Made by a program: the position numbers and the translations under genes. Source: Acanthochromis polyacanthus (lineage: Eukaryota > Chordata > Actinopteri > Pomacentridae). Taken from it: 64,000 nucleotides of DNA. The notes beneath the pieces were generated by a model. That model made no database searches. It was not told where the DNA came from and was given only the letters and a program-made list of their open reading frames with translations. The stretch spans positions 17,083,858 to 17,147,857 of the forward strand of contig NC_067117.1 in the NCBI RefSeq assembly GCF_021347895.1. The letters run 5' to 3'. How positions within the stretch are numbered: the first letter of the stretch is position 1; every line of letters starts with the position of its first letter. Of this stretch, positions 37,461 to 49,800 are shown piece by piece.

Positions 37461-39660
37461 TATCGATAGCCCTAATTTTGTAGAATAAATGGTTGAAAAC
37501 CTAATTTTCATTGTGATAGGGATCAAGTGTTTGCTAATGTAAAAACACACACACAACAGTTTCCATGACCTTTATAGTAACATTAATACCAGCTGAACAC
37601 TAGCATGCACATCGCCCCTGTAGGAATATTAGCATGGTGACATTGCAAAAATGCAAATAAATGGCCATGTTTATGTAAAATGGATTACTTTTAGTGACAA
37701 AATAAAGAAGTACGCTGCAGTTCTATTTGGCTTCATGGAGTGGTTTACCATCCTTCAGTTCAATGCTTTGGTTTTCTGACCTTTATATTTACTGTTTTGA
37801 TTTACTCCGTTTTCTGAAGCAGCAGGTAGCTGTTTTCAATGGAAAAAGATCTGATAAACATGCTGTAGGTCTGCTAACTGGTGAACACATTACTGATCTG
37901 GAGTTTCTATGACTGTAATTTACACTGCTGATTTATTATATGATGACAAAAATTGCAACTTTTAGAATGATGAAGTCTGGAAACAACAATTAGAAATGTT
38001 AAAAACTTTGGGCTCAATACACCTGGAAGAGTTTAGATTTTACAAATGAAAGTTTAGATATTCATTCAGTACACATTTCAGTATTTGTGACTAAATTAGT
38101 TTACAATTGAGATCCACAAATCCACAAATTAGAAATGAACTATTTATCTAAACTAAATAACTCAGGATTACCCAAGCATTTTTTGTAACCTGACTCTCTG
38201 GAGAAGATTTAAAGTAAACCTTTACACCTATATAAGGATAAATACATTTTTACAGAAAATAAAACAACAGTTAAATGTAAAAATAAAATTAGCGATTCCA
38301 CATTTTTAAACAGCCTTTTTTTTTTGGATTTGATTTGGAAAGGACTCATGACTTCATTACATTTCCATGTTTGTCTCATTTTTGTGTCAATGGAAAAGTC
38401 TTTAATTGTTCCACAGAAGGTTGCATCTTTTATTTTGAAGGCAGACTTGTTGGACACAATGTTCCAGGTGTAGCCGGGCTGACGCAGGTACAGTCGTGTG
38501 TTCAGGTGCAGTTACGTCATGGCAGTAAAAAAATGCGGATCTTGCAGCAGGACCATTAGTGTATGTGTCTGCACTTCCCTGGAATGACCGATCCCTTTAA
38601 GTGTAAGTAAACTCTATTTTTAATAATGATTCACAGGGGCCACGTGATTTATTGTTGAACCTAAAAGAAGCAGAAAACAAAATGAATTTTAGTCGGACTT
38701 TAAGAAACTGAGAACACAAGCTCACACAACAGTCAAAACAAGTTATACAACTATTATAAACATTGGACCTGAACTTTTTTAACTGCTTCTATTCTGACTA
38801 CACTGTTTAAAATATGTTCATAAACAAATAAAGAAGGTTAGAACAGTAAGTACAAGAAAAAAGTTACAGAAATGGAATCAAGTGGAAACAGCTAATCAGT
38901 TAACTGAGAAAACAATCAAGAGATTAAACCACAATATAAATTATCATTAGTGGCAGCCCTAACTGTAATCTTGCTAATTTGACTCATAAAGGGTCTCGCT
39001 GTTTGTGTCAATACCAAGATTAATATGAAATGTTTGCTCATTGTTAAAACCATTTGTTGTATGGATGCACTCTTTTGCCTGTCAGCAGTGGTCAGAAACA
39101 GACCCTGCAAGACATTTTATTGTCTGTCACCTCACCTGTTCGCCCCCTTTTTTTGTAAAAAACATCTGGATTTTACATTGTGCTTCCGTGTAGGTTGTAT
39201 CAAATCAGTAACCTAAAATACAGATACACATGTTTCTCTTTTTCGGCCTTTACAATCAGCTGAGGCAAATGATGTGTTAATTCTCTATTACAGTAAAAAT
39301 GGAGCCTGAGTCTGTTCTTTTTTGAGTCGATGCTAAAAACTACTCTGCAGACTCTCATGTATTAGTCTCACTGACAGCTGCTGTGGTTCCCTTTTATGCG
39401 AAGGGGGTTTTACTTCCCTGTTTTTAAGAGCTACTTCCTTATGCTCAGCAGTTCCCTGTTCATTGGATTGTATGCTGTTGAATTAGTCGAGCATAATTTT
39501 CATCAAACCACAAGGGAAGAACCAGGCCTGTCATAACCGGTTTGTGCGACCTCATGTGAAGAACAGGTTTCAGAGTTGCAGACGTGTTGTAGGGTGCATT
39601 CTGTAAATGGGCTTTAAGTTTGGATTTAAATACTAAGAAAGTGACACCGTCTGATTCCTT
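37461..39660. other. intergenic region upstream of the TANK-like gene
   Basis: No exon, RNA gene or intact mobile element recognised. Base composition is AT-rich throughout. Confidence 0.5.
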
Positions 39661-39781
39661 AACGATAACAGGAAGCCTTTTGTGATGGAGGCTTGACAGG
39701 AGAAATCTCTGAAACTTGGCTTAATGAGGAAGAACGAGTCCTAGACTGTTGGAGCAGAAAGTGTAGACGAGCTCATGAGAG
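39661..39781 (+). other. probable 5' UTR exon of the TANK-like gene
   Basis: Ends at a consensus donor (CATGAGAG|GTAAGT, intron from 39782). The paired acceptor is TTTACTATCAG at 40332-40342, 17 bases before the coding ATG. Splicing creates a four-codon upstream frame (ATG AGA GAT CCC TGA across the junction). The 5' limit is a guess. Confidence 0.5.
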
Positions 39782-39849
39782 GTAAGTGAATAAGTATTAA
39801 TATGCAGCTGAAGTATGAATTATAATAACTTTATGAACTTCATCCATAA

Positions 39850-40160
39850 TCATCCATAAATGTCACCTCCTGAACACATTTTAAACATGTTCCTCCCACC
39901 TCTGTGCATCACTGTCGGGACTATGCTTTCACTGTGGTAGTCGTAATAAAATCAGAATTGTCTCGTCTGAACAAAGATTCATCAGGCTAATTTTCATTTC
40001 TCATTCATTTTCATTTTCATTGACTCTTTATTGCTTACAACATAACTCCGTATGTATTCTTTTATAGTTTTGACATCTTCAGTATTAATCTACAATGTAC
40101 AAAATATTTAAATGAAAACCACTGAATGAGAAGGCGTGTCCAAACTTTTGATTGGTAGTG
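39850..40160 (-). mobile_element. truncated Tc1-like element in the TANK-like 5' intron
   Basis: The right end, GAGAAGGCGTGTCCAAACTT followed by TTGATTGGTAGTG (about 40129-40160), is a common fish Tc1 terminal repeat. The preceding 250 bp read in complement like the central Tc1 transposase (CATCACTGTCGGGACTATGC, TCTGAACAAAGATTC). Heavily decayed. Confidence 0.6.
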
Positions 40161-40359
40161 AATGTTGACCTATTGTGAGTACGAGCATGTTAGCATACAG
40201 CCGCAAAAATAACAAACATGCTATCATTGCTTTACGCTCATTTGGTTTCTAATGTGCCACCCATGTGTAAATAATGTAACTACAATATGTAAGTGTCTGC
40301 TGTGTATCTCAGTGTCATCTCCTCTGTAATGTTTACTATCAGATCCCTGAGCTGGTGAG

Positions 40360-41175
40360 ATGGAGGAAGCATACAATGAACTGTACCAGCAGTTTCTTTG
40401 CCTGAGGTCACTTTGCCTGAGACAAGCTTCTCTGTTGCATCAACTCACATCAGTGCTGCAGAAACAGCAAGGTCTGCTGAAAACCTAAGTCTGATCCTCA
40501 CGGCGTGTCAGTCACTATGCTTAAACATCTATCTGTCTGCAGGTGCCTGTATTCCTAATGGAGAGCTGAGTGATATGATGTCGATTCCTGTCCAGTGTAC
40601 CCATGAAATCCCTGTATATCCCCTCGAAAAGCCTCAACTGCTAACAGCTGCAACACAAAACCCTGCAGCACAAGGTGGCATTGATCGCCTTTCCAGAAAT
40701 GTGGCGACTTTCTCTGATCTCCTTGCTGAAGATATGTCCAAGCTCTGTGTGGATATGACCTCTGTGAAGGCGGAGCAAACAGCAACGTTCTTATTAACCC
40801 TGGACTCCTCGAGGTGCCAAGAACCCTCTTCCAGTGAACCGAAAAATCCAGGGAGGAATCATCCTGGTGGACACAGGGCTCTGGGCACAGTAGGGGTTAA
40901 GTGTCTTTAAAAATCCCAGCTTTGTCTGTATGTACTCTTCTGTGTTTTTATGATGTCCTTCACTAACTTCTTCTTCCTCTCCTGTGTGTTTGTGTCAGGC
41001 GCCTCTGACAAACAGTCCCTCCCTGGCCGCTGACTCCATGAGCCAGCTTGGCGGTCCACTGATGTCCGACGTGGCGCTGCAGTCTCATGTTTGCGAGTTC
41101 TGCCAAGCGGTTTTCCCCGGAGACACAACCACAAGAGGAGAGTTCCTGAGACATCTCCACACCCACGTCATCTAG
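40360..41175 (+). CDS. TANK-like TRAF-associated NF-kB adaptor, 211 residues, 3 coding exons
   Basis: Cytosolic adaptor of the TANK family, which links TRAF2/3 to TBK1/IKK-epsilon and NEMO in NF-kB and interferon signalling (family knowledge). Coding exons 40360-40471, 40543-40889 and 40999-41175 (TAG) total 636 nt; introns are only 71 and 109 bp, phases 1 and 0. ATG context GAGATGG is good. Residues 1-37 form a Leu/Gln-rich coiled coil starting MEEAYNELYQQ. Residues 53-57 are PVQCT, a PxQxT TRAF-binding motif placed as in human TANK (SVPIQCT). The C-terminus is a CEFCQAVFPGDTTTRGEF zinc finger with H-x3-H, the TANK C-terminal finger. It is half the length of human TANK (425), lacking most of the segment mapped as TBK1-binding and the long linker. 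An extended frame from 40398 uses intron sequence and is not preferred. Whether this is tank itself or a paralogue needs phylogeny. Confidence 0.82.
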
Positions 41176-41775
41176 ACCGAACTGACTCTTACTGTCCTCT
41201 TTACACATGACTTATGTGCTCATATGACATGCTGTGATAGTGCATGCATAACTCAGGAAGCAAAATGGACCTCTTCTTCAGACGGGTAGCTGTGAATAAG
41301 TTTCTTGTCTCTTAAGTGCAAAATGAAGGGTAAAAACTGATATTCAAGCTTGTTACTGTTCTGAGTACTGACATATTTCCTTTTGAAAGCCTCTGTATCA
41401 GTATGTAGTAAATGTTTTGTTTGTTCAGGGTTTGAGATCTTCGCTATAACAGATATAGGTAACAATAGTTGTTATTGTTCGACTGCTTCTATATGCAGAT
41501 TTAGGGGTTATCCCATTATTCTTTTTATAGACTATTACAAGTAATGTTAATCTGTGTGTTATTAATGGGCCAAATTACACCAGAATTATCTGCATGGAAG
41601 GCCAGATACCACGAGAGTACGTTTTGTTGAGTTAAGTGTTTGAGCTGCTTTATTTAGTCCAGATGACTCACAGAAAGTAAGTCTATGAAAGCATGAATTA
41701 TTGTTTATAAATTATATTCTTAACTTGAACAGATGGCATCTGTCGGTCATGTTCACTGACTGTTCTTGTCTGGTA

Positions 41776-41781
41776 AATAAA
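41776..41781 (+). terminator. poly(A) signal AATAAA, TANK-like gene
   Basis: First canonical AATAAA after the stop at 41175, giving a 3' UTR of about 620 bases. A second occurs near 42520. Confidence 0.55.
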
Positions 41782-41799
41782 CTTCTAAAAACACATATT

Positions 41800-44700
41800 T
41801 GTCTATCAAAGTTACATTTTTTGGATTTTTTTCTGTATGAAAATAGTTTAAATCCTGCTTTAAAATCTGCATAGATGTAAAGTTGCTTCCTCCACAAAAT
41901 GCCGATCTGTGCCCGATGTTCTGATGCTTACTGCAGCCTGAGCACACCAGTTCACCCACAACTCTGCTCAAATACTGCAAAGCTACACAGCAAATGTTTG
42001 TCATATCGGAATTATTCATCTATGCATGTTCAAAATTCCTGAAGAGGAATATGATATAGAAATCCTCACTTCGCAAACTGGCATGGTTGTTGTCTCAGGT
42101 ATTGGTTTTTGGGACAGTCACTGGTACACTGCGATTTTAAGGTGGAAATGTTCAGCTATGATACAGACGGATTATTTCACTCATCACTTTTCTAGCATAT
42201 ATAAAACACCCTATGAGCATGTTAACAGGATTTAAAAACTAGATTTTCTCTGCAGGAGGTCATAACACATTCAGAAAATGTAAACTTGTGAAAATATTTT
42301 CTACCATAAAAGCAGCTGGAGTATAAATAAATGTGATTTATTCTATCTTCCAGTCCTAAAATTTTATTGTAGTCACAGAATGGCAAGGGCAAAAATCATC
42401 CTCTGTGTTTAGTTGGTGCACCAAAGTATTTTTTTTTTTGCTACTTGACCTGTTGATGATGCTCAGTTTTGAGACGCAGTGTTGTGTTTATGACCTTAAT
42501 TAACTTTAAGTTATTCATAAATAAAACTGTTCAAGTTAATATGCTTAGTCATTTCCCACATGTTGTCATTCTGTCTTTAATCTGCAGAAAAGCCATAGTT
42601 GGTTACGAGTTATGGAATGATTGAAATGGGCCCAGTCATTACTAACCATTAAATTTGACTTCATATAACTTTGTTTGTGTTGGTTTTGGGTGCAGATTTC
42701 AAACATGTTATTCTTAGTACACCTGTGTATATCATACTCAGATCCTGGCTGTATTGATTTTGGCTGGTCACTGTGGACACAGCTACAGATGCAATTAAGA
42801 ATTTCAAGCTCAGGCAAGCAACAAACATTAATAAAATCTATTTCTAATAATTATTCCAACCTCTGACTTTTAAATGTTTTGCAATTTGCACACAGATTTA
42901 CTCTTAACTAAATGAAATGTCCTGATAAATATTGTGACAATGTACTGTATAATAGGATTTCCTTGTGGTAGAGAATTATAAATGCTCATCGAGATGGTCT
43001 TACAAATATTGAAAAGAATATTTCTCATTATTAGTTTTCTGAATGCTTCCTCTCACTGATCAGCTGTCTGCTGCTGAGGAAAGAGTCAGAGATAAGAATA
43101 GACTGGAAGACTTAAGGCCCTAATTAGTGGTGCTGACAGCAGATTGATGATGGCGGCATCCTTTATCTGCTGCCACATTGACTGTCGCTGTCATAATCAC
43201 AGTAAAGAACACCAATGTGGATATAATTGCCCTTGTGTAATCAAAAACTAAGGACTTTTTTAAAAATTTTACATTAACATCACCATAAACATCTGACCAG
43301 GTTTCTCTGGAAGCTGTCAGCATGCTCACATACTCACAGTGGTAATGTAAACAGTATTTGCCATGTTCAATTAGGGCATTAGCATGCTAACATTTGCTAT
43401 TTAGAAGTAAACACAAAGTACAGCTGAGGCTGATGGAAGTAAACCCGTTGTATTGAACATACAGATGATCATGCTTCAGTGTAGCAGCAGCAGGTTGTTA
43501 ATCCATTTTCATCTGTCTCATTTTCATGAATTTAAAAGCTTTCAAACGGCTTGAGGAAACTTCTTCAAATTTAGCACAAATGAATGAAATCAACAATCTC
43601 AGTCATAGGTTGCTATAGGAAGAAAAAATGTTTGGGCTTTGTGGTAATTCTTTAAACCAATCACATCTGTCTTAGGGGGAGATAAGCAAAGGGTGTGGTA
43701 ACTATGTGCCCTGACAGTAGTGCCAGGGGAATTTTTTTGGTGGAACATTTGTACACAGTGAGGTGAGCTAAAATGGCTAATTCACTGGAAACAACAAAAA
43801 CAAAAACCCAAATCCAGCAGAGCTCCCTTCACAGCTAGAATTTGTTCATTTTAAAAAGATTCTGAGAAAGCTCTGCAAAGTTCTAGTAATGTTCTCAGAG
43901 AGAAGCTTTACTTTAGTTTCAGGAATGTTTTATTTAGGGCCATGTTTTTAGCAGTGGAAACTTTGGCGTCATGTAGCATTGGGGACATGCTACATAGAAG
44001 AACTTTCTCAACAGCAACATTCCTAAAACATCCTCAGAATATTACAGGCAAAACATTCTACCTTTGTTAATATCGTAACATTTTATAAAGGAAAAGAAAA
44101 GCCATCTTCTGAGGCCATGAGAACATCTTAAAACCATTTTTGCTGCTATCTAACAGAATCCTCTGAATGTTAAAAAAAAAAGAAGTTCCATTTAACCTCA
44201 TAGGAACATTACTTGCAATGATACATGTCTTATAAATATTCTTTGAACATTAGATTAAAATGTTTACTTGTCGTGGGAACATTCTCTGCTTGCTGGTTAT
44301 TTCTCAATCCAAATTCTTGCAATTTTCAGTGTTGTGGATCTCTAGTCTAGTGATTGTTGTCGTTGCTTCCTGTATTGAAGCGGGTGTTGATAATGGTAGC
44401 ACGTCAATAGCAAGAAGGAAGGAAAAAGACGCATTAAATACGCAATTAATATCAGGCCTGTACCCTCAGTCTTCATCTGGTGAGACCATACTTCCATCCC
44501 ACAAGACAGATGAAGAAGCAAATTTTTGGTACAACTCAAGAATTCTTACGTTCTGACAAACGTTTCATTGGGTAAAGGATGTTGAGATAGTATTTTGAAT
44601 CTAAAGGGTCAAAGGTCAAGTCTGGTCAGAAGTTGGTGGAGGCTCACAAACACGAGCAGATAATTCTAGTCTGATCTGATGGCACTCGATGAGAAGTCAG

Positions 44701-45170
44701 GACTGACATTTGTTTTTACAAATCATCCTCTGAGAACGTTAACGTACCAAATGTCACTTGGACAGCGATGCTTAACAGTGTTGGTTTGTTCTAACAGTGT
44801 TTTAACACACTGTATGCTAACCTTTGTGATTCTGTGTACAGTCATGAAATGAAGTCATTTATGTCTTTCAGACTCTTTGAAGCGTTATCAGATCTGGTTT
44901 CTGTCTTCGTGTCTTCTGGTGTCTGAAAATCGACAGTGCAGATGAGCACTGATGACATCACTGGTACAGTTGAGTCATGCCAGCATTCGAGGCTCGATGC
45001 ACAGCGTCAGTGCAACAAACAAGACGACAGCAGAGGTGTTGCTGGCTGTGTGACGCAGCTCCTGCAGCCTCTTCCACACATCGGAGCTGCCAAGAAAAGT
45101 AGAAACAAAAAAACAAAAAACAAAAAAACGGATTCTTTGTGGAAAACAATGCAACATGCCGTAGCTTTAA
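41800..45170. other. intergenic region between convergent TANK-like gene and nab2
   Basis: No gene recognised. The stretch 43725-44290 is unusually rich in GGAACATT/AATGTTCC-type words on both strands and may be an old repeat. The rest is featureless AT-rich sequence. Confidence 0.45.
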
Positions 45171-45184
45171 TCAGTAAAATAACA

Positions 45185-45190
45185 TTTATT
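45185..45190 (-). terminator. poly(A) signal for nab2 (AATAAA on minus strand)
   Basis: TTTATT on plus, AATAAA on minus, about 1.6 kb beyond the nab2 stop. Other TTTATT words exist, so this choice is tentative. At 45815-45870 the 3' UTR contains a CCTTGAGCAAGACACTG word common in fish repeats. Confidence 0.35.
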
Positions 45191-46804
45191 GAGATGTAAC
45201 AAAATAAATAATCTGTTTTGCAACATAATAAACTGAGGAGGTTACTAATGCTCAAGAGACAGGCAGGTGTAACTGATGCACAGCAAGCTACCTCACCGAC
45301 ATACTCTGTGGTTAGAATAAAAAAATCATAACATTTTTATCAACATGAGCCATCTGAATACACATCTTTCTGAGGGCCAAACAGGTCAACCAAACATATG
45401 GGAGCTGCTGTATCGAAAGTCAAGCACCATGGGATTTCTTTCTGCAAACTTGTGTTTTTGTTACTTTTTACAAAAGAGAGATTAGTCGAGTTACTATACA
45501 TCTTAAAGGACAAAAGAACCATTTCTAAAAAGTGACGCAAGGTTCAATTTGTTAATCCAAGACTACAGAAATATCTTCCCAAAGACACACCGTCATAATG
45601 TAAGTTTGTTAGTACACCTATAAAATCCCATCACAAATCTACAGTAATTACCAGATTTCTGAAAATAGCCTGGTAAATGATTTTTGAAACATTTCTTACA
45701 ACTCTAAATCTTGCAGTGTAGTTTTGAATGCAGGTTTCTCAAAGGGCGGACAGTGGCAACTTTAGTGCACGACTTTAAACATGAGAGAAGAAGTCAGCAA
45801 ACATCCTCCCTGCTGAAGGGCCCTTGAGCAAGACACTGTAGCTGCCCCTGAACCACCGTCTATTCAGTCCAGTCAGTTTAGAAAAAGGTGTTCTGAGTAC
45901 ATTTTCACATAATCAAAGATAATGAAGTGGCTCTAGCAGAAGCCTGAAATATTATCTCATATAAACACCACATCAACCATTTGTGCAACAGAAAGATGTG
46001 AGCGAGTTGATGATGAAGACCGACGGCTTTACATCGCAGAGAGCTCAGCCTGGTTCAGATCTAACAGATTAGATGATGCAGCAAAGGACAAAAAAAGGCC
46101 TCTGACCCTGATGTTGGTGTTTGTGCGCATGCTCGCGGAAATCTAGATCAATACATGCCAAAAATGCTTTTTTTAAAAAAAAAAACTACACAAACATCAC
46201 TCATGTCTGACTTTGTCCCATTTTACCACGCTGACTTCTGTCTAAACCAGAACATCCATGTGTTTCCTGAGGATGAGGAGCGTCACAGGACGTAACCACG
46301 CTGTCATTACACTGTAACTGTCGATGAAAATCTCTCTACTACAAACACATTTCCTCTACGTAACTACAGCCTGCTGCTCTGTGTGGAGGAACTTGAACAA
46401 ATCAGTTTCCAAAGTTGCAGTGCCCCCTGCTGTGTTGAGTCTATTTAGTCTGAAGCAGGTGGCACTTCCACCACAAGGCAACGCTCACAACAACAGAAAT
46501 CAGTCATTTTTTCCTCTGTTAGCTAAAATCTGCTGGACATGTGGTCCGCGTGATCAAACAATCATACAAAACAGTGTCTCCCTTATGTATTTACTGAATA
46601 TAAAAATCAAAAGAGAACATTTTGATCTTCGTTCACAACTTGAGGGTTTAGAAGCCGCTGCAGATTCATGGTATCAGTCGCTGGTAAATTCTCACATTTA
46701 ATGTATTGATTTTGTAGTCAGAAAGAGTCTTTTCTCCGTCAGATGTCTGACTGGAGTTCTCTGGCAGGACCGAGCACAAGTTCCCTGATAACCCAGTGAG
46801 GGTT

Positions 46805-49800
46805 TCATTTCCCCCGATGGTTGGAGTCATCTTTGGTGATGCAAGGGCTACTGCTCCTGATTGCTGTTATTGAGCTCTGCCTCTCCACTTTACTGTCATG
46901 GTCTGTGGAGAGACACAAATTTGAAGATAAGACCTGATGGACAAAGGAATTTAGGAGTCATTTAAAGAACAGATATTAGTAAGCGAACCAATGAGAAGGA
47001 CATAAAGAGCAGTTAGCACTAAAAGCAATTCCAGACTAAAGCAGCTGGTTGCTGGGCCATGACTGGATCAATTTAGCAACACTATAAAATCCAGTTTCAT
47101 TTAATGCTGTTGCTTAATGACAAATTAACAGTAAATATCTTTGCAGTGATGAACCAGAGAGCTATTATACTGAGATGAATACCAGTCAGGAAGCAGAGTA
47201 ATCAAGATGCAACTAGTGTTTTAGAATCTTTGAATAATAGTTTGGGGAATTCAGCAAGAAACTCTCCCACATGGAGTGAAATCATCATGGTTTATATGAC
47301 CAGCCCAAGCTGTTGAATAACAAACTGTCTCCAGTATTGCAGAGTTTAATGATTTCTTGGCTGCTGATAAGGCAGTGATGAAGTCAGCAAATCAAGTGAG
47401 CAAGGCAGAAAAGAAATCAAGAAAAAGTTGATGTTTACTGTGTATTTGCATTGGAACAATTACACTCATGTGCATCATTGGAGCCGTGAATAAACACAAT
47501 TTGTAAAGGACTTTGTGTACTCTTCCCACCTCTGCATATAACATTTCAAAGCAGTGTCTTAATGTTTGTTTCTTTTGTGTTCACGAGTCAAAAATGTATT
47601 CATTTATTGGCTATTAATATGTTTATTTGTTCCTGTGTTCACAGGTTTTAACAATATGTAGCAAATATGAACAATCCTATTTGTGAAAAAGCAGATATTA
47701 ATAGCACATCTTCAGTTACATATCTGTAAGAAAACAAGTGGTTAGATTCATCAGCTTGATGATTTCATGTCTGTGTTAACATGCTGCATGTGAACCAACG
47801 TCCTGACAAGATAAAACGTCAAGGGAAAAATAAGTTATGGCAGAACAACAGTGACGCTGAGAGGAAGTGAGAGAAAAGTCTGATTAATGAGTGAGACGCC
47901 GGGAGGAAACTTGGATGAGTGAGAGATAGAGATAGAGATAGAAAGAGAAAAAAGGCATCACAAAGTGAGGGAGAGAGCGACGCCAGAGATGAAACATATG
48001 TCTTTCTTTTTTTTTTTGTTATTTCCGCAGTCCTTTTAGTAGAGGGAGAAAGATGTATAAAAAGACTGTGCCATTTCCCTGCCCACAGGTTTTATTTTTG
48101 TACACTGTCGCTTGGTGAGTCAATGCAACGCCCCTCCAATTACCTCCCACTCCTTCGCCCCCACGCCCCATCCATCCCGCCCTTCAGCCCACGCACCTAA
48201 CACACTCTGACGTCAGTCGCTGCCGAGAGGAGGGGGTCCGACTCTGCCGCCCACAGAGTACTTCCTACCCCCCCCCCCCTCCCCTCCCTCCCCGCCCCCT
48301 CATGTCTTTGCTGGCTTCCTTCTCCTCGCTTCATCTCTTTCGACTGGCTATCACAGCCCAGAACGACTAACTTGCCCAGATCACTTGCTTTTTTTCTTCT
48401 TTATCTTTCTTTTTTTTTGCACGAAGCTGTGATGCATCAGAAATAGAAAAAAACCCCGCTACAGTAACAGGGTATTAAAGAAGTGCTATAACAGTGTAAC
48501 ACCCCATCTCCTCCTCTCTCTCCCCTCCTCCTCTCACTCTTTTCCTCTCTACATATCACTCTCCACCTCCTTCTGTTTCCCCTTCTGACTTGTATCCTCT
48601 CTAATTTACAGTCTGCTGAAGTTCAGCTGTGCATGGTGGGAGGCGTCACCTCGGAGAGAATGTGACTCACTAGGGTTCAAACTGTAGAGCTATAAAATAT
48701 TCATTGTTAGGAGAGGTCAGGGAGTCTCTCTGTCTGTCATTTTCCATTCAACCCCAACATCATCTCCCTCTCCGTGATCCTTATGTCTACTTCCAACTCC
48801 AAGCAGCAGTTGGGCATTTTGGGTAATATGCTTATTTGCTTATTTTGCAGCGACTTCATTCAAAACAGTTTCACTCTCATGTCTTAATATAAACTCATTC
48901 CATCAGCCCCTTTGCTTGCCTTAGCTCATCATAAAAACTGGATGCAGGTGGCAACAGCTAGTCTGCTTCTGTTCAAAGGTACCAAAATCCAACTACCAGC
49001 ACCTCCAAAGTTCACTAATTAACATGCTATATCTCATTTGTTTAATGTCTACAAAGACAAGTGTAAAAATGAACCTAGAAATGTTTGGGCAGAAAAGTAC
49101 AATAGACAAATTTGGGTTTTTCTAAGGACTTAATAAAGAAATGCTAACTGCTAAATTTATTAGTGCTAGTACTTAAACATTGCTTCACTAACAGTCTACT
49201 GCCTGTTACTTCATATTTCCACACAGATATGATCTAATCCTCTGCATGAATGTGAATATTTCCCATATTATTCCTTTAACCTGCACAGAAATTGGCAAAC
49301 ATCCCAAAATATACTTTTATTTTATCCATTATAAAGCACATAGTACTGGTAAATCATTATTTGAGAAGTCACCTGTGGAGTGAGCTCCATCTGACCCTAG
49401 GCTGATCTTTCCCGCCCGGTCATGTGACACCATCCGAGCCAATCGCAGCCCTTCGTCCATTAGCGTTTGCTGTATGAGATGGCGACTCCAGCTGGCCGGG
49501 TTGGAGGTGTCGCTGTGGGGACGGGGGGATGGGGACTGGTTGCACTGTGAGCCCATGTCTAACATGACAGACAGATCTGGGTTTAAATGACGTCTTCGAA
49601 CACTTTGTTTTCACAGAAACAGGCAGGGAACAGTCTGGAGTAGATCTAATGTAGACACTTTCAGAGCTCAGAGCAAAAAAAATCTTTATTTTATTATTTT
49701 ATTATGACAACAATCTGAAAGTTTTTACCGTGCGATACACTGTCCAGGCTTTCTGCAGACAAGCTGTCATCATCTGCCTTTTGAGTCAAGCCCTCAGATC

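Noticed and set aside
40398..40542. Upstream extension of the TANK-like exon 2 frame
   Set aside because: The region overlaps coding exon 1 in another frame and the 71-bp intron; the spliced model restores the coiled coil and exact phases.
44936..45199. 87-residue plus-strand frame near the nab2 3' end
   Set aside because: Low-complexity Asn/Lys end from an AAAAAC repeat; no splice or domain support.
46324..46701. 125-residue plus-strand frame
   Set aside because: Antisense to the likely nab2 3' UTR, without family resemblance.
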